Source: Gnetum montanum
Lineage: Eukaryota; Streptophyta; Gnetopsida; Gnetales; Gnetaceae
NCBI GenBank assembly: GCA_015680685.1
Contig: MNCI01016033.1
Location: 90,632 to 154,631 of the forward strand
Direction: 5' to 3'
DNA length: 64,000 bases
Part shown: positions 1 through 12,170 of the stretch, one piece after another
How positions within the stretch are numbered: the stretch's first letter is position 1
Layout of the letters: each line of letters opens with the position of its first letter
The notes under the pieces: generated by a model
What the model was told of the DNA's origin: nothing
The model's database searches: none
Seen by the model: only the letters and a program-made list of their open reading frames with translations
Made by a program: the position numbers and the translations under genes

Positions 1-63
1 TCAAAGCCCTAATACAAGATACATGGTCTNTGATAACTGGGCCTGATAGATCATGACTCATCA
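1..63 (-). mobile_element. A-family LTR start, minus orientation, cut by the window edge
   Basis: Read on the minus strand, a TGATGAG LTR start lies at 63 to 57, directly preceded by a GGGGGTA polypurine tract at 64-70. This is the same junction seen before the 3' LTRs at 25201 and 50765. Only the first 63 bases of the LTR are inside the window. One undetermined base lies at position 30. Confidence 0.7.
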
Positions 64-200
64 TACCCCCATGATTGAATAACAACTCATCCTCGAGTCA
101 AAGAAAGTGAGGAACAAGTTCAATTGATTACATAGTGGATAGGTATGGGATTATTGACTGACTAGGAATTTATTTATGCCATAGTGGAGGATTAAACAAA
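64..200 (-). mobile_element. 3' internal end of a minus-strand A-family element
   Basis: On the minus strand this stretch runs into the polypurine tract at 64-70. It resembles the last 60 or so bases before the 3' LTRs of elements A and B (an acTtgagNaYgagtt...ttcatt pattern followed by the G tract). No coding sequence is visible. Confidence 0.55.
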
Positions 201-471
201 ATTTGGACATAGATAGAAAANTCTAGTTTAGTTAATATTATTTCCCATTGCCTCTACAAGTAGCATTAGTGTAGGGACATATCATACACCTCACTCTAGA
301 CTAAACCATATGTGACAAAGCTAATACTAGTCTAGGTGGGAAGACAGTGAACTACGACCTAAGAATAACTGTCTAGATGCCATAACTAGTCCATTTATGA
401 AGTTCAACTAGATTGTGCATGAAACGCTCGTATTCATATGGTCGAGTGTAGGGGTACCTCACCATTCATCA
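200..471 (+). mobile_element. A-family LTR 3' end fragment, plus orientation
   Basis: The last 75 bases closely match the ends of the LTRs at 17019 and 26160: a 'gtgcatgaaacgctcgtatt' segment, then 'aggggtacctc', then a terminal ATTCATCA. A 'gggaagacagtgaactacgacc'-like segment further upstream also matches. No primer binding site follows, so this is either a 3' LTR end or a solo remnant. Confidence 0.65.
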
Positions 472-1867
472 CCAACCTAGGGCTATAAAGAAGGATGTTA
501 CAATTTTGGCACCTTCTCTAGATGATCTAAGGACAAGTTTTCATAATGAATTAGGCTAGGCCATGATGACATACAAACACGCCTATAATGTACATGCATG
601 TCAAACATCAAAGCTCTCACAAATCTAGCATTGAATAAAAGGAAAAACCATATGAAAACTCAAAAAATAATGAAGCTAAACAATCCAAGAGAATTGTAAA
701 AGAACCAAGCTAAAATTAAAATTTCAAACCAAGATACAAAGTAGGCTTTCAAGACATAAGATCACCACAACTACAAAAATGAACTACGATAAAACATATA
801 TTAATCCTATCTTACATCATCCTCAATAGAAATAATTCATGAAATTCCACCTAGCCATGATATCACAAAATACTACCATTATATGCAACTAAACTAATGG
901 AGGAAAAATGTAGTGTCATATATGCATAATTGATACAATCGTAGGGGATATACAAAAGCAACTCATTCATTACTTAATCATAACCAAAATGTGTAGAGGT
1001 AGGAAAATATAATCTAAAATATAATTTTCAATATTATCACTAAAGATTTTGTGTGATATATAGTTCCAAACGTTCTCCAAAAACCATCAACTACTTTCAT
1101 CATGACCTATGCATCCATCACAAATTATGTCTTTAGGTCACTATATTTGATGCAACTTGTGTTGTAGGTCATAACAAATGTCATGTCTTTCTACTCTAGT
1201 TGTGAAAAATGTTGTGACCTATGCTTATAGGTTGCAACATCTACATGGGATCACAACAAAAATTACAATGCATACAGATGCACAAAAACTATAGATCACC
1301 ATGAATACTATTGTAACCTACCACTAATGAGGTAACACAAGCTACTACATAATTGAACAACCACTGCATCTAATTGATAGGGATTGATAGGGATATAATG
1401 CATATCTACACTTCATCAAAGTAATGGCTAGAGGATCAAAAACCATGAAATAACATAGCAAAAATCAAAATCATCAAGAAATAATAGATCTACTAATCCA
1501 CAAGAAAAAAATTATATCTTACAATATTACAAGGCTAATCTAAAACTAATAACTAACTAAACCATAAGAGGGAAAAATAATAGAACTATAAAATAAAAAA
1601 TTTGATAGAATTAAAGCTAAATTCCATAATAGATGTATCTACATATCAAAAAAATTACCAAATCTATGTACAAATAATCTAGCCAACCAGAGAGCTAATA
1701 ATAATGTAAACAAGCAAATAGCAAAATCAATGCATTCACATAAAATATGTAACACTTCTAATACAATGAAAAATTAATACTTTAAATAATTAAATAAAAA
1801 TCCAAAGAAAAATATTTAATAGTCATCTAACCAAATAATGAAAATAAATAAAACTATAGTCTATCAA
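472..1867. other. AT-rich stretch without recognisable genes
   Basis: No open frame, RNA gene or clear repeat structure was recognised. The sequence is strongly A-rich, increasingly so towards 1867. It forms the left flank of element A. Its last five bases (1863-1867, ATCAA) are compared with ATCTC after the 3' LTR of A. Confidence 0.4.
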
Positions 1868-2779
1868 TGATGAGAATCAAAGTGTCACATTGATGAGCCC
1901 CCATTAACATGGCCTTGTCGATGAGTCCCCATCGATGAGGCCCTGTTTATGTGATGTTTCCCTGTGGATGTAGCCCAAGAGTAAAAACTATAAATATGAG
2001 CTTCCAGCCATGTTTATGAGCATTAGAAGTCATAGTAGTAGTTGAACTCTTCCAATTTTTACATTCAAAAGTTAGATTATTTTCCCAAGTGCCCACCGTA
2101 GGAGTCATTAAGTTTATAGATCTTTATTCTAGCATTGTTGTACTTTAGCATGACAATGTGTGTGGCAATAAAGATGAGCATCTTAATAAACCTTGCAGCA
2201 TTCTAGATAGTTTAGATATTTTATTCATGCATTTGATGCTTTCAATTATTTGTTCAATGTTTTCTGGTAATTAAGCTAATTAAGTAATTAAGTGAGATAA
2301 TCTACATAGATTAAATACATAAGTATGATTGCTTTGAGCATAAACAAGTATTCACTTCATAATCCCAACAACATTATTACTAGGTATGCCTAGTAGCATA
2401 GTGCTTGGTAACCTAGCAGTGAATACGTGGGTTCAGGATGTGTACAAAAAGTGGGACCAGATGCTTATGTTAGGACTAGTTAGAGTTTAGTTAGTTAGTT
2501 AAATTAAATTAGTTATTCAATTACTCTATCTCTCTCTTTATGCACCAAAGAACATAAAACATAAAATGGAAAAAAATAATATACCTTGATTACAATTAAT
2601 CATACCTTTGTACTTCATAAGTGTAATTGGGAAGACAATGAATTACCATTAGGAAAAGGTTTACTTCCTAGAAGACTAGTGCACCAAAAACTAGAGAGTC
2701 CATGGAATTCAACCAAATCATGTGTGAACACTTTGTGATTTGTATGGTTAGGCATAGGACTACCTTCAACCACTCATCA
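1868..2779 (+). mobile_element. 5' LTR of element A
   Basis: Begins TGATGAGAATC and ends CCACTCATCA. The primer binding site starts within two bases after it. A TATA box lies at 1989-1996. The 3' part matches the LTRs at 16100, 25201 and 50765, including a TATCTCTCTC-rich stretch near 2528 and the 'ggaattcaac' to 'aggactacctt' ending. Confidence 0.85.
1989..1996 (+). promoter_or_regulatory. TATA box of the A 5' LTR
   Basis: TATAAATA in the context ACTATAAATATGAGC. The same octamer sits at the equivalent place in the other A-family LTRs (16248, 25417, 50935), which marks the U3/R promoter. Confidence 0.7.
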
Positions 2780-2780
2780 T

Positions 2781-2798
2781 TGGCACCATTGTTTGGGA
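2781..2798 (+). other. Primer binding site, tRNA-Asp type (decayed)
   Basis: TGGCACCATTGTTTGGGA matches the plant tRNA-Asp complement used by Athila-type elements (TGGCGCCGTTGCCGGGGA) at 13 of 18 positions. The differences are mostly G-to-A and C-to-T changes. It directly follows the LTR end. Confidence 0.75.
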
Positions 2799-2929
2799 CT
2801 TTTTTTGTTGAAACATGCACTATCTAGGATTAGTAAACATTATTAATATTGTAGGATGAACCCCAAGGTCAATATCATTCCCAAATAATATAACTACAAA
2901 AGTACATTGATATTTTATTTGTTAGAAAA

Positions 2930-4700
2930 ATGTCTTCTTCTTCTCACAAGTGAAATGATACAGAATTACTAGTTCCACAAGAGTGAAAAGTGGTATATAC
3001 TCATTTGGATGAGTATATACTCGATTTCACCTTCATTTTATATCAGGATGAGCACCTGCAATGGTGTGACATGGAAGGCAACATTATAATGCATCTTGAT
3101 CGACATGCGTCCATGATGTTGCTTTAAAATTTTAAGAAGCTAGGCATCCACGATCTTCAAGAGGAGTATGTTGTGCATGACTAAGACTACCAGAATTACC
3201 ATCCCATAAAAACACAACACAAGAAAGATCGACATAAGGAGAAGCACCATGAGGCTATCAAAGGAAAATGGTTCACTAATTCCTTGTTCATACTAAACTA
3301 AGATGACAATGAGGATCCTCCTTCTAAGGCTTCTTAACATGAAGATTCTTCACCCCTTGTTATTGATGATGGGGGTGTGGGCCTAAATATTTGCTTCACA
3401 AGCATCAAGGCAATAGGAAAACTAATGAACATGGCCATGATAAATGAAGGAGAATTGGTAGAAATCATGGTGCTAGCAGTCCTTCTCCTTATTTTCCCTC
3501 TTCATCTACATCCTATTCTTTCTCTTCTTTTGATAATGAAAGACACCGTAGAAAGAACAATTGTGATAGAGGTGACCAACAAGACCACAACGAATGAAGG
3601 GATAGCAAAGGACATCATAAACAATAATGAAATACTAATGATGATGACCCTTTTTGGCAACTTAAAGTATGATTAACATTTCAGAGGTAGTTAAGATCCC
3701 AACTAGGCATGTGAAATATAGTGGAATCAAGCACTTAGACATTAACAATATTCTAGAATTTAAGGGGGCATATAACTTTGATTCTCAAAATCATCTACAA
3801 GCATTTCATGATGCCTACACCTTATAAAACATTTAAAATGATTAGTAGAAACTCAAACTCTTCTCCAAGACACTCATCAAAAAAGTGGAATACCAGTCCT
3901 TGGAGTTGAAATCTATTCATAGATGGAGTACCATGCTCGAACTATTCAATGAGAAATATCATACATACTTCAGAGTGTCTAACATAAGAAGGTAAATCCA
4001 AGGCTAGAAAAAAGGAATACATAAGCCCTTGGATGCTACCATCGGTAGATACTATTCTCTCTTACATCAATGCCCTAGCCATGATTATGCTCAAAGGGAA
4101 CAACTCTGCCACATCATAGATGGGCTCAAAGTAGAAACCAGAAGAACTCTTGGGGTTTATGCCCAAGGGAGACTATTCAATATAAGAGCTCATTATATAC
4201 AAAGGATAATAGAGTAGGTTACAAAAGAATAATATGAGTTGCAAAAAGGAAAATCATAGAAGAATATAATAGGGATCCTTCCATAAGAAAAGGGAGGTTC
4301 GATTTTGTGACGAGGAATCACCATTCAATGAAGTGATGAACAGGAAAACCTTGCCCATCAAAAAAACCAATTTCTAATATTTCCACAAAGGTTTAAAAAT
4401 TATGGGAATATTTGGATGAAAAATTCCAAACTACTATGAAGATTTCTAAAGAGTCCAAAGAGTAGAATAGTGATCACAATCACAAAAGATAAAAAGAAGT
4501 TGAACATACCTACTAAAGAGGTAAGGGCAAAGTTGCTATAGTAGAATAAGTTGTGGAAATAGAATTCAATGATGACATTAATTGTGAAACTTGTCAGTAT
4601 CAACATTGTAAGGGATGTTTCCCTATGATTTCACACTTACAAGAGTCTAGGATGTATGCATTGAATCCTCAACTAGCATAGAGATAAGCACCTAGATGAT
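2930..4700 (+). pseudogene. gag relic of element A
   Basis: The frame opens with ATG at 2930 (MSSSSHK-like, parallel to MSPSSYE in element B at 17156). It is broken by many stops and shifts. The gag core lies near 3690-4220, with an 'ILEFKGAYNFDSQNHLQAFH' stretch that parallels the capsid-like domain of Athila gag. A zinc-knuckle pattern C-x2-C-x3-H-x4-C is read at about 4571-4612 (CETCQYQHCKGC). The product would have packaged element RNA into cytoplasmic particles. No intact protein can be made. Confidence 0.8.
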
Positions 4701-5329
4701 TGCCTTATCCTCAAGGCAATTCAAGGTAGTTCCACCAGCAATAACAGGCTTACTATCCAAGTGAAATAATATAAATAATATCAATAGTGGCACCAACCAT
4801 AGTTGTGAGGAATGCCACCACCAAGACAACAGTACCCTTATAGGCAACCAAATCCATACGGGTGCTATGTTTAGCAACCCATTTCTCCACGAAGCTCTAC
4901 AAGCCATGCCTCATTCCAGCATCACTATTACCTCTCAGAGTACCATCAAACTCATTCACCATCGACTTGATAGAAGCACCCATGCCCATATCACCCTTGG
5001 CATCCATCTACACACATCCCTCTACCCTCAACCCAATTGCCTCCTACTCCATCCATGCAAGGAAAAGAAATTTCACCGCTATAGCAACGAAATGCTATGA
5101 GGGTTGTACATTCACAACTAGCCTTCTAGCTTAGTGGTTTAGATAATTGATCTAGGAAACAACCTTTTTTGAACCCAACAATCCTTCCAAACCTAATGTG
5201 GTTGGTCACCCTATATCTCCAATAGCCTCATCCTCTACATCAAACACATTTGAATGCCCTTCATACCAAATGCCACCTTAGATTCACACTATGATGTTAA
5301 CTCATGTTGTTTCCAATTGGATAAATTCT

Positions 5330-5790
5330 ATCAACCTTTCCATGAAGATATCTTATCTATAAAGTCCTCTTATTTACTTACAAATTACTAGACATGAGTC
5401 ATGCAAGGCTCTTCTTGCTTCTACTTCTAATGTCAATCTCATCTCCCATGACATGTACAAGGCTTGGAACCTACACCTCTTAAGAAGAGCAACATCCATT
5501 TGAAATTGGCAAACCAATCAATCATTGTTCCTTTAGGATTAGTGGAGGATATCATAACCATAGTTTCTGAGTGGTCGTATCCTACCAATTTTTTGGTGAT
5601 CAAGGTAGAAAATTACAAAGGTGACTTTTCCATCATTATGGAAAGGGCTTGGTTAAGAATGGTTGATGCATGAATGGGCATGAGGGACCTCTCCTTGGAT
5701 ATCTCCAAGGATAATGAATTTGGACATTTAGAGAAGAAGCACGTTCCATACATCCCATACAATGATAATAGGTGTAGTTGTGTGCAAAAA
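5330..5790 (+). pseudogene. Aspartic protease relic of element A
   Basis: A frame parallel to the protease of element B can be read, with 'CKALLASTSNVNLIS' near 5401-5445 and 'IVPLGLVEDI' further on. Retroviral-type proteases need the D-T/S-G-A motif. Here the catalytic aspartate position is alanine (ALLAS), so the enzyme would be inactive even without the stops. The open part runs 5464-5673. Confidence 0.75.
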
Positions 5791-6329
5791 ATCTAGTACA
5801 TTAAAAATATATTCATTAAATCATCTACTCAATGTGCACATGAAATAGATATCCAAGGGTTCATGTATGTAGTAGCCACAAAATAGGATAACACCAAGTG
5901 GCTGATTGCTGACTTTGATAGTAGCACACTATGCATGAAACCTATTGAGAGCCTAAGATGTGCTTATGTCGAAGGCATGGATGAACTTAAGCAAGTTCAT
6001 CACCAACTCTCTAATGATGAAAATGATGACACCTATTGGGAAGAGTTGGAAATCCCTAATAATTTTAAGTAGGATCCCCTAGAGTTAAAAACTCTACCAA
6101 TCGACATGGAATATGAATTTTTAAATAATGGAAACCTAGTTATCGTCAATACAAATCTTGCTCCTAAACAAAAAGACAAGCTATTGTAGGTGGTCAAAAA
6201 ATGGCTAACAACCTTTTCTTTGTCATATCCTAAATTGACACACACCAATCCAAGGATATGCCAGCATCATATCTACATTGACCCAACCATGAAGCCAAGA
6301 AGGTAGCCACGAAAATGGTTGAACACCAA

Positions 6330-7000
6330 ATTGAAGTAGATCATCAAAGAGGAAATAGAACAACTCCTCAAGGTGGGATTCATATATCCCATCATGGATA
6401 GTGAGTAGGTTAGTCCACTCATAATTGTGCCAAATAAAGATGACAAGTGATAGGTCTACATCAACTTTAGGTTGTTAAACATGGCAACATTTAAAGATCA
6501 TTTTCCATTTCCATTTATGGCCAAGTGCTGGACACTATCTCTAGGCATTGCTATTATATCTTCTTGGATGGTTAAAGTGGTTATAACCAGATCTAGATTT
6601 CACTAAAGGATTAGGCCAAGATAATATTCACAAACCCATGGGGAGCTTTTGCATATTGTAAGATTCCATTTGGCCTATGTAATGCTCCTATAACATTTCA
6701 ATGCTTAGTTCTTAGTATTTTTCAATAGAAAATTGGTAGTGGGGTAGAAGTCTTTATGGATGACTTCTCTACCTATGGGGCTACATTTAAGCAAGTCCTA
6801 GATTTCCTTGAGCAGGTACTGAAAAGATGTGTTGAAACAAACCTTAGGCTCAATTGGTAGAAAAGCCACTTAATGGTTCAAGAGGGCATAGTATTGAGGC
6901 ATAGAATTACTTAGGTAGGGATTGAGGTAGGCCTAGAAAAATTCAGGATCATCCAAAGAACCACATGCAATGAGAGATAGTTAAATATGTTCAATCATTC
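6330..7000 (+). pseudogene. Reverse transcriptase relic of element A
   Basis: Readable motifs include 'LKVGFIYPIMDS' near 6368-6403, 'PFGLCNAP' near 6665-6690, and an FMDD active site (VEVFMDDFSTYG) near 6746-6782. The VFMDDFS form with FGLCNAP is typical of the Athila lineage. In-frame TAG and TGA stops occur where element B has TGG or CAA, and frameshifts break the domain. It lies between the protease and RNase H relics, as expected for a Ty3/gypsy pol order. Confidence 0.85.
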
Positions 7001-7059
7001 CTTGGACACATTAGCTACTACCAATAATTCATAGAAAATTTCTCTAGGATACCAAATCC

Positions 7060-7675
7060 ATTACTCGATCTTACAAAGAAAGATGCTCCATTTATCTAGA
7101 CATGCATTCAAACTACTAAAGGAGAAAGTCATAGAAACTCTAATTCTATGGCACCAAACTAGTCCAAACCATGTCATATAATGATAGATGCATCTAATTA
7201 TGCCTTGGAAGTTATGCTTACATAGTTGGATGATATGAAACATCCATATTACATGAACTACAATAGTCAAAGAATTGTGGGTGCATAATTGAATTACATC
7301 ATAGTGGAGAAAGAACTAATGGTAGTGGTGTATGCTCTTGAATGGTTCATGCACCGTGTGCTTGGATACAAAGTGTTTATGCACATAGACCATAGTTCCA
7401 TGTACTTCCTAATGAATAAGCTAATGGTGAGGCCTTGTGTCATACCATGGCTCATGATCTTACAAGAATTTGATCTCACAATGGTAGAACCAAAAGGAAC
7501 TAAGAATGTGGTCATTGACCACCTCTCTCAAGTAAGATGGGATAATAAAGAGGAGGAAAGTCTACTCTCTAACCAATTTCCAAATGAACTTCTCTTTACA
7601 AGAGCAATCAATGACCAAGTGCCTACTAAACCAAAATGGTATGATGTCATCCTCACTTACCTTCTCACTCAATAG
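7060..7675 (+). pseudogene. RNase H relic of element A
   Basis: The open part at 7289-7675 reads through an RNase H end with 'YALEWFMHRVLGYKVFMHID' and 'VIDHLSQV', the usual YALEKFRHYLLG and VADHLSRL signatures of Ty3/gypsy pol. The upstream half (7060-7288) is frameshifted and contains stops. This is the longest surviving open frame of element A. Confidence 0.85.
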
Positions 7676-7679
7676 ATGC

Positions 7680-8930
7680 CATAAAATCTAGACTTTAGGA
7701 AGAAATAGCAATTTCTTCATTGGGCAAAGTACTTCATGGAAATCAATGGATACCTTTATAAGGTGTGTGTCAATGTCCTGGTTCATTGGTGTGTTCCTAG
7801 TACAAATTAATTGCATGTTCTTCAAGATTCTCATGAAGGTCCTTGTGGATGTCACTATGAAGGGAGACACACGGCCATAAAAATCTTGATGATAGAATAC
7901 TATTGGCCTAGAATCTTCAGGGACATCCACCAATTTGTCTAATCTTGTGAATGTTGTTAATGAGATGGTGAGATGACCACATGAATGGATGGTTCTCAAT
8001 AGTGGATTCAACCACTGGAACCCTTCAACATATGGGGCATAGACTTCATGTGTCCCATCATGCCCATGTCTAATAGAAAGGCATACATCATTGTAGTAGT
8101 CAACTACTGCACCAAATGGGCAAAAGTAGCAACCATCACCAATTGTACATCTTCTACTATTGCTCAATTTGTACAACAACATATTGTAAATGGGTTTGGG
8201 GTGCCATGTGTAGTAATTTCTAATAATGAAACTACTTTTATAGGTGCCACTTTTAGAAAGTTGATGCAATGCTTGATGTTGAACATAAATTAATAGCACC
8301 CTATCACCCCCAAGCTAACAATCAGGCAAAAGTCACCAATAGGGAGATTACAAAGATCCTAACAAGGACCATAAGCAAATATAGGAGAGATTGGAGCAAA
8401 AAATTTAACAATGCCCTATGGGCCTACCACTCAACATGAAAACTTCCTATTAGCTACTCTTCCTATGAGCTAATGTATGGAAAACTTCCAACACTTCCAA
8501 TCCAATCCAAGCTCCATACACTTTCAACAACTTGTGACTTAGACCTTGACCGAAGTCTAGCACAAAAGAAAAGATTAATCAACCTCAACATGCTAGATAA
8601 AAATCAATTAGTGGCTCTATCCTTGAATGAAGTGCACAAGGCATTCAACAAATAATGACATGACCTAAGAATATAGAAAGTGAAATTTCAACTAGGAGAT
8701 AAGGTTCTCTACTAGTATCCCACACATGTACCCTAGAAAACTAAATTCCAAACATTGTGGAAGGAACCTTATATAATTTTTTAAACCTTTCCTTTTGGTG
8801 CCATGACCATATACAAACCTAAGAGCCCAAATAAAAAATATTTGGTCAACATGCAACAAATAAAACTTTTCTATGAGCCCAAGCAAGCCAATACAATAAA
8901 TACCTTAATAGATGGACAACCACACTTAAT
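7680..8930 (+). pseudogene. Integrase relic of element A
   Basis: An HHCC-type zinc region is recognisable near 7790-7960. A core region follows at 8025-8400, with WGIDFM (first catalytic Asp kept), SNNETTF in place of SDNGTHF (second Asp changed to Asn), and NNQAKVTNRE where the third catalytic residue Glu is normally found (Lys here). A C-terminal chromatin-like tail follows to about 8930. The product could not have catalysed integration. The minus-strand open frame at 7688-8299 is a shadow of this region. Confidence 0.85.
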
Positions 8931-10977
8931 CTTTCAAATCTCCTCCTTCTAGCATAGTCATGGGGGAGATGGCCACCTATTCTAACCATCCATATGGCTC
9001 CTTATTTTTCCTATTTTTTGTTTTTCATATTTTTGATTTTATAAATTATTTATTTTACACCTTTTTTATTTTCAAACTATTTTCTATTTTTACACCATTT
9101 TTTCTTTTACACCATAGTTAGTACATTTAAAATTTTCTTGATTATTTTACACTTTCTTACATATTTTACTTTATTTATGTGTGGTTTTCATTATTTTTAC
9201 TGATAAAGATGCTTTATTGCTAATAGGACATATTGATGTTGCAGCTACTACTAATGGTGGTTTGTGCTTTATGTTTTGTTTGATAATGTTTAGTTTCTAT
9301 TTTTTAATTTTTGTACCAATGGCTCAATCATGGTTTCTTTTTCATGGAATAGACAGTGAGTTCATGACATCCACCCATTCACAAACATTATGGTTTTTCT
9401 TATTTTGGAAGTTTGAGGTCCCTTCTTATTAAGTAAACTTTTAATAAATTTGTGACCTTGGTAGTTTCCAAAATTGGAAAAAATTCAAAGGTTTGCATAG
9501 AGTGTGACTTCAAGGGAACTCAATACTCTTTGTACTCCTTGTACTCTTCTACTTACTTGGGTGCTTGAGTGTTTTTTTCATGGACTTCTTATCGTTCCAT
9601 TCTCACCAATAACAAGAAGTCAAATAACTTCTTTGCATGGTGTGGTTTCCATCCAAAAAGAAAAAAAAACTTAAGAAAACCATGATGGAAATTCAAAGCA
9701 TATCCCATAGACAAATAAATAGGCTACAAGCATTGGTTATGAGACTAGAAAGGCATCTTACCCATGCCTAAAGGTTCTCTCTAACTAAGGTCCTCTCTCA
9801 CTTCCTACTTCTCTTTATTGAATGATGGTTGTTCTATAGGAGTACTCTTGTGTCTCGAGGGGGTGGATTGATCTTGGAGTAATGATGTGAAGTCATTGAA
9901 AGAGGTTGGTTTTGGTTTGGAATAAGGATGAATCTTCTCAGGTCATTTTAAACATGAACTACACAATGAACTTCTTATTACCTTAGTTTCAAATTCCATT
10001 CCACCTTCTCCATCATCCATCTATGCCAACCATAACTCGCCTCACTACTGATGTCCATGTTCTTGATTCCATGTCTTGGTCTGATGTATTTGAATTCTTA
10101 GGTAGAATCTTTCAAGTTTTGGTTCTTAACTTCCAGTGATCATTAATCATCTATGGGATCCATGGACTCCTTAAGTTGAGGTTATGCAATGGAAAACAAG
10201 GCATGTGCCTACTATGGGAAGGATCTACTTGCATATTTCTTGGTTGCATTCATTCAGTACCTTATCCTTAGATATTTTTGCAAATAGAATCCTTCATACA
10301 TCCATCTTTTGCATCCCACCATGTATTCCTTTACATGTTTTGTTCATTAAATACATTCTCCATCAATTTTTTTAATTTTTGAGCTTTTAAAGACCCTCTT
10401 CAATGATTTTATCATATTTTTGGCTTTTTTGGGATTCCATGGACTCCAAATTCATTGAAAAATTCCTTATATTTTTCAAGACATTCAAATTACAAAATTT
10501 TTTCCTATGGGTCTTGTCGATGGAGAAAACCTATATATGAGGCCCCATATACAGGGCCATATTAACATAAGGGGAAAATAGTATATATATATATATATAT
10601 ATACATGACCCCACTTTGAAAATTTTACATTTTCTCACAAATGCCAAGGGAGTTTTTCAAATTTTTATAGCCCATAACTTAGAAACCATTTATCCAAATC
10701 ACTCCATTCTTTGACCATGCAGCTATAAAAGATAAGCTCGTCATCATTGGAGCCACAAATGTGCCATTCATGACAAAAAATTTTACAATTTTTTCTAACT
10801 CCCATAAAGGTTTAGCTAAAAAATCAACTATTAAACACTAAATTACAAGAGTTAAACCTTTCCAACAAGCTCCAGTGACATTTACAATAAATAATTAATA
10901 AAATAATCAGTCTTCCATGGTCCAACCTTAGCCATAATGTAACCAACTAACAAGAGAAGATATTCAAAAATTTAAAG
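8931..10977 (+). other. Non-coding region of element A after integrase
   Basis: From the 'catgggggagatggccacct' motif (8957) to about 10430 this matches the region 23366-24500 of element B in order and content. After 10430 it has sequence that B lacks, including a long non-coding run up to the third reading frame. A (TA)n microsatellite lies at about 10578-10602. No gene is supported; short open frames at 9181 and 10184 show no protein-like features. Confidence 0.65.
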
Positions 10978-12043
10978 TTGCACATTATATTTACTAATCC
11001 ATGGATGTGTTGTGACCATAGATGGAACCAAAAGAAAAGAACATGTAGGAAGCAGGACCATCCCAACCAAGGAAGAAATGGCCTAGAACAAGAAGGGGCT
11101 AAGAATAGCCCCAAGAAGAATCACTCACAACCCACACCACAAGTCCTCTTAGGGAAGAGGTAGAGGTGAAATCTATCTAACAAATTCTAGAGCCAGTAGT
11201 AGCAATAGATGACTCCTATCGAGATGATGCACCAACACAACCAAAAAATCTTCAGGTAACCTTGACAAAGGCTTGCCTAAATTAAATCAAATCAAGGAAG
11301 GTCCAAAAATTGATGCTCTAGGAGTTAAACTTTGGTTGTTTCCTAGAGAATGCATCAAGAGAAGTGCAAGACCAGCTAAAGGCCTTTCCCATGTGTCCAA
11401 TCATCACTTTCGCTAGAGAGTGGTATATGGAAGAGAAATTCCTATTCTAGAATAATAGGTATCTCATATCAATAGTAAAATCAAGGACATCTCAATGTCT
11501 TACTCAATGCAAGCCATTGCTCCAGTGCTTGGATTGCTAAAAATGGGAACAAACCTTATTGAGATCCCAATGTAGGTAGATCCCAATATCAAGAAAAAAT
11601 GGGTGCAACAGTGCTATGGTGTCAATCACAAGAAGTTTGGCACACTCACACCAACAGAGAGGATTTACTACAAGATTGTAGCCTTCCACCTCAATCCCAT
11701 AGTGAGGCCAAGAAAAATCATTTCCTTCTCTACATGAGCATACACTAATCTAAGTGGGAGATTCCTAGTTAACCTTCCACAGGTGATCTATCTATAGATG
11801 GAGAAATAATTTAAAGAAAATGATCATGAAAGGAAGGCACTCCCCTTTCCATACCTCATTAGAAAACTCTATTAAAAGGGAGGGATAGTCCGTTACACCA
11901 CTAATATTTTAAGAACTATTTCAACTAACTGGGTGGAAATGATGAAGGATAAGATGTCTGCAACCACTATCCAAGAAGAGGAGTAGTGACCACCACCTCT
12001 ACCTGCCACTCAGACAACTGTGTTAGACATCGCTACAACCACC
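10978..12043 (+). pseudogene. Third reading frame of element A, first segment
   Basis: After the short open part at 10978-11163, a mostly continuous but stop-interrupted frame runs to the border of element C. Readable pieces include 'VSHINSKIKDISMSYSMQAI', 'KKWVQQCYGVNHKKFGTLTP', 'AFHLNPIVRP' and 'ALPFPYLIRKLY'. Its place between integrase and the 3' LTR is where Athila elements carry their env-like ORF. The ALPFPxLIxxLY piece resembles domains annotated as putative plant transposon protein, but I cannot assign it firmly. It resumes at 47001 after the inserted element. Function unknown. Confidence 0.55.
12039..12043. repeat. Target-site duplication of element C, left copy
   Basis: CCACC here and CCATC at 46999-47003 match at four of five positions and flank the TGTAG...TTTCA ends of element C. 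Confidence 0.6.
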
Positions 12044-12170
12044 TGTAGTGACCAAAAATGTTAGCGACTGGAACACAAAGGTTTATAGGCATACTGCCTA
12101 ACCTTGAATCCACATGAGGGCCTACTAGAGGTAAAGATGGAATGCCCTGAATGGTCTTGCTAATCAAACA
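12044..12170 (-). mobile_element. 3' LTR of element C, distal part
   Basis: Matches the first 120 bases of the LTRs at 45069 and 48336. Shared landmarks are the TGTAGTGACC start, 'agggcctactagaggtaaag' and 'atggtcttgctaatcaaaca'. The match stops abruptly at 12170, where another LTR begins; the family sequence resumes near 26480. Confidence 0.75.

Noticed and set aside
7688-8299. 203-residue open frame on the minus strand
   Set aside because: It lies opposite the integrase relic of element A, whose motifs (GIDFM, YIIVVVNY, TKWAK) read on the plus strand. It is a shadow frame.
9181-9432. 83-residue hydrophobic open frame
   Set aside because: It lies in the T-rich non-coding region of element A and has no counterpart in the same place of element B.
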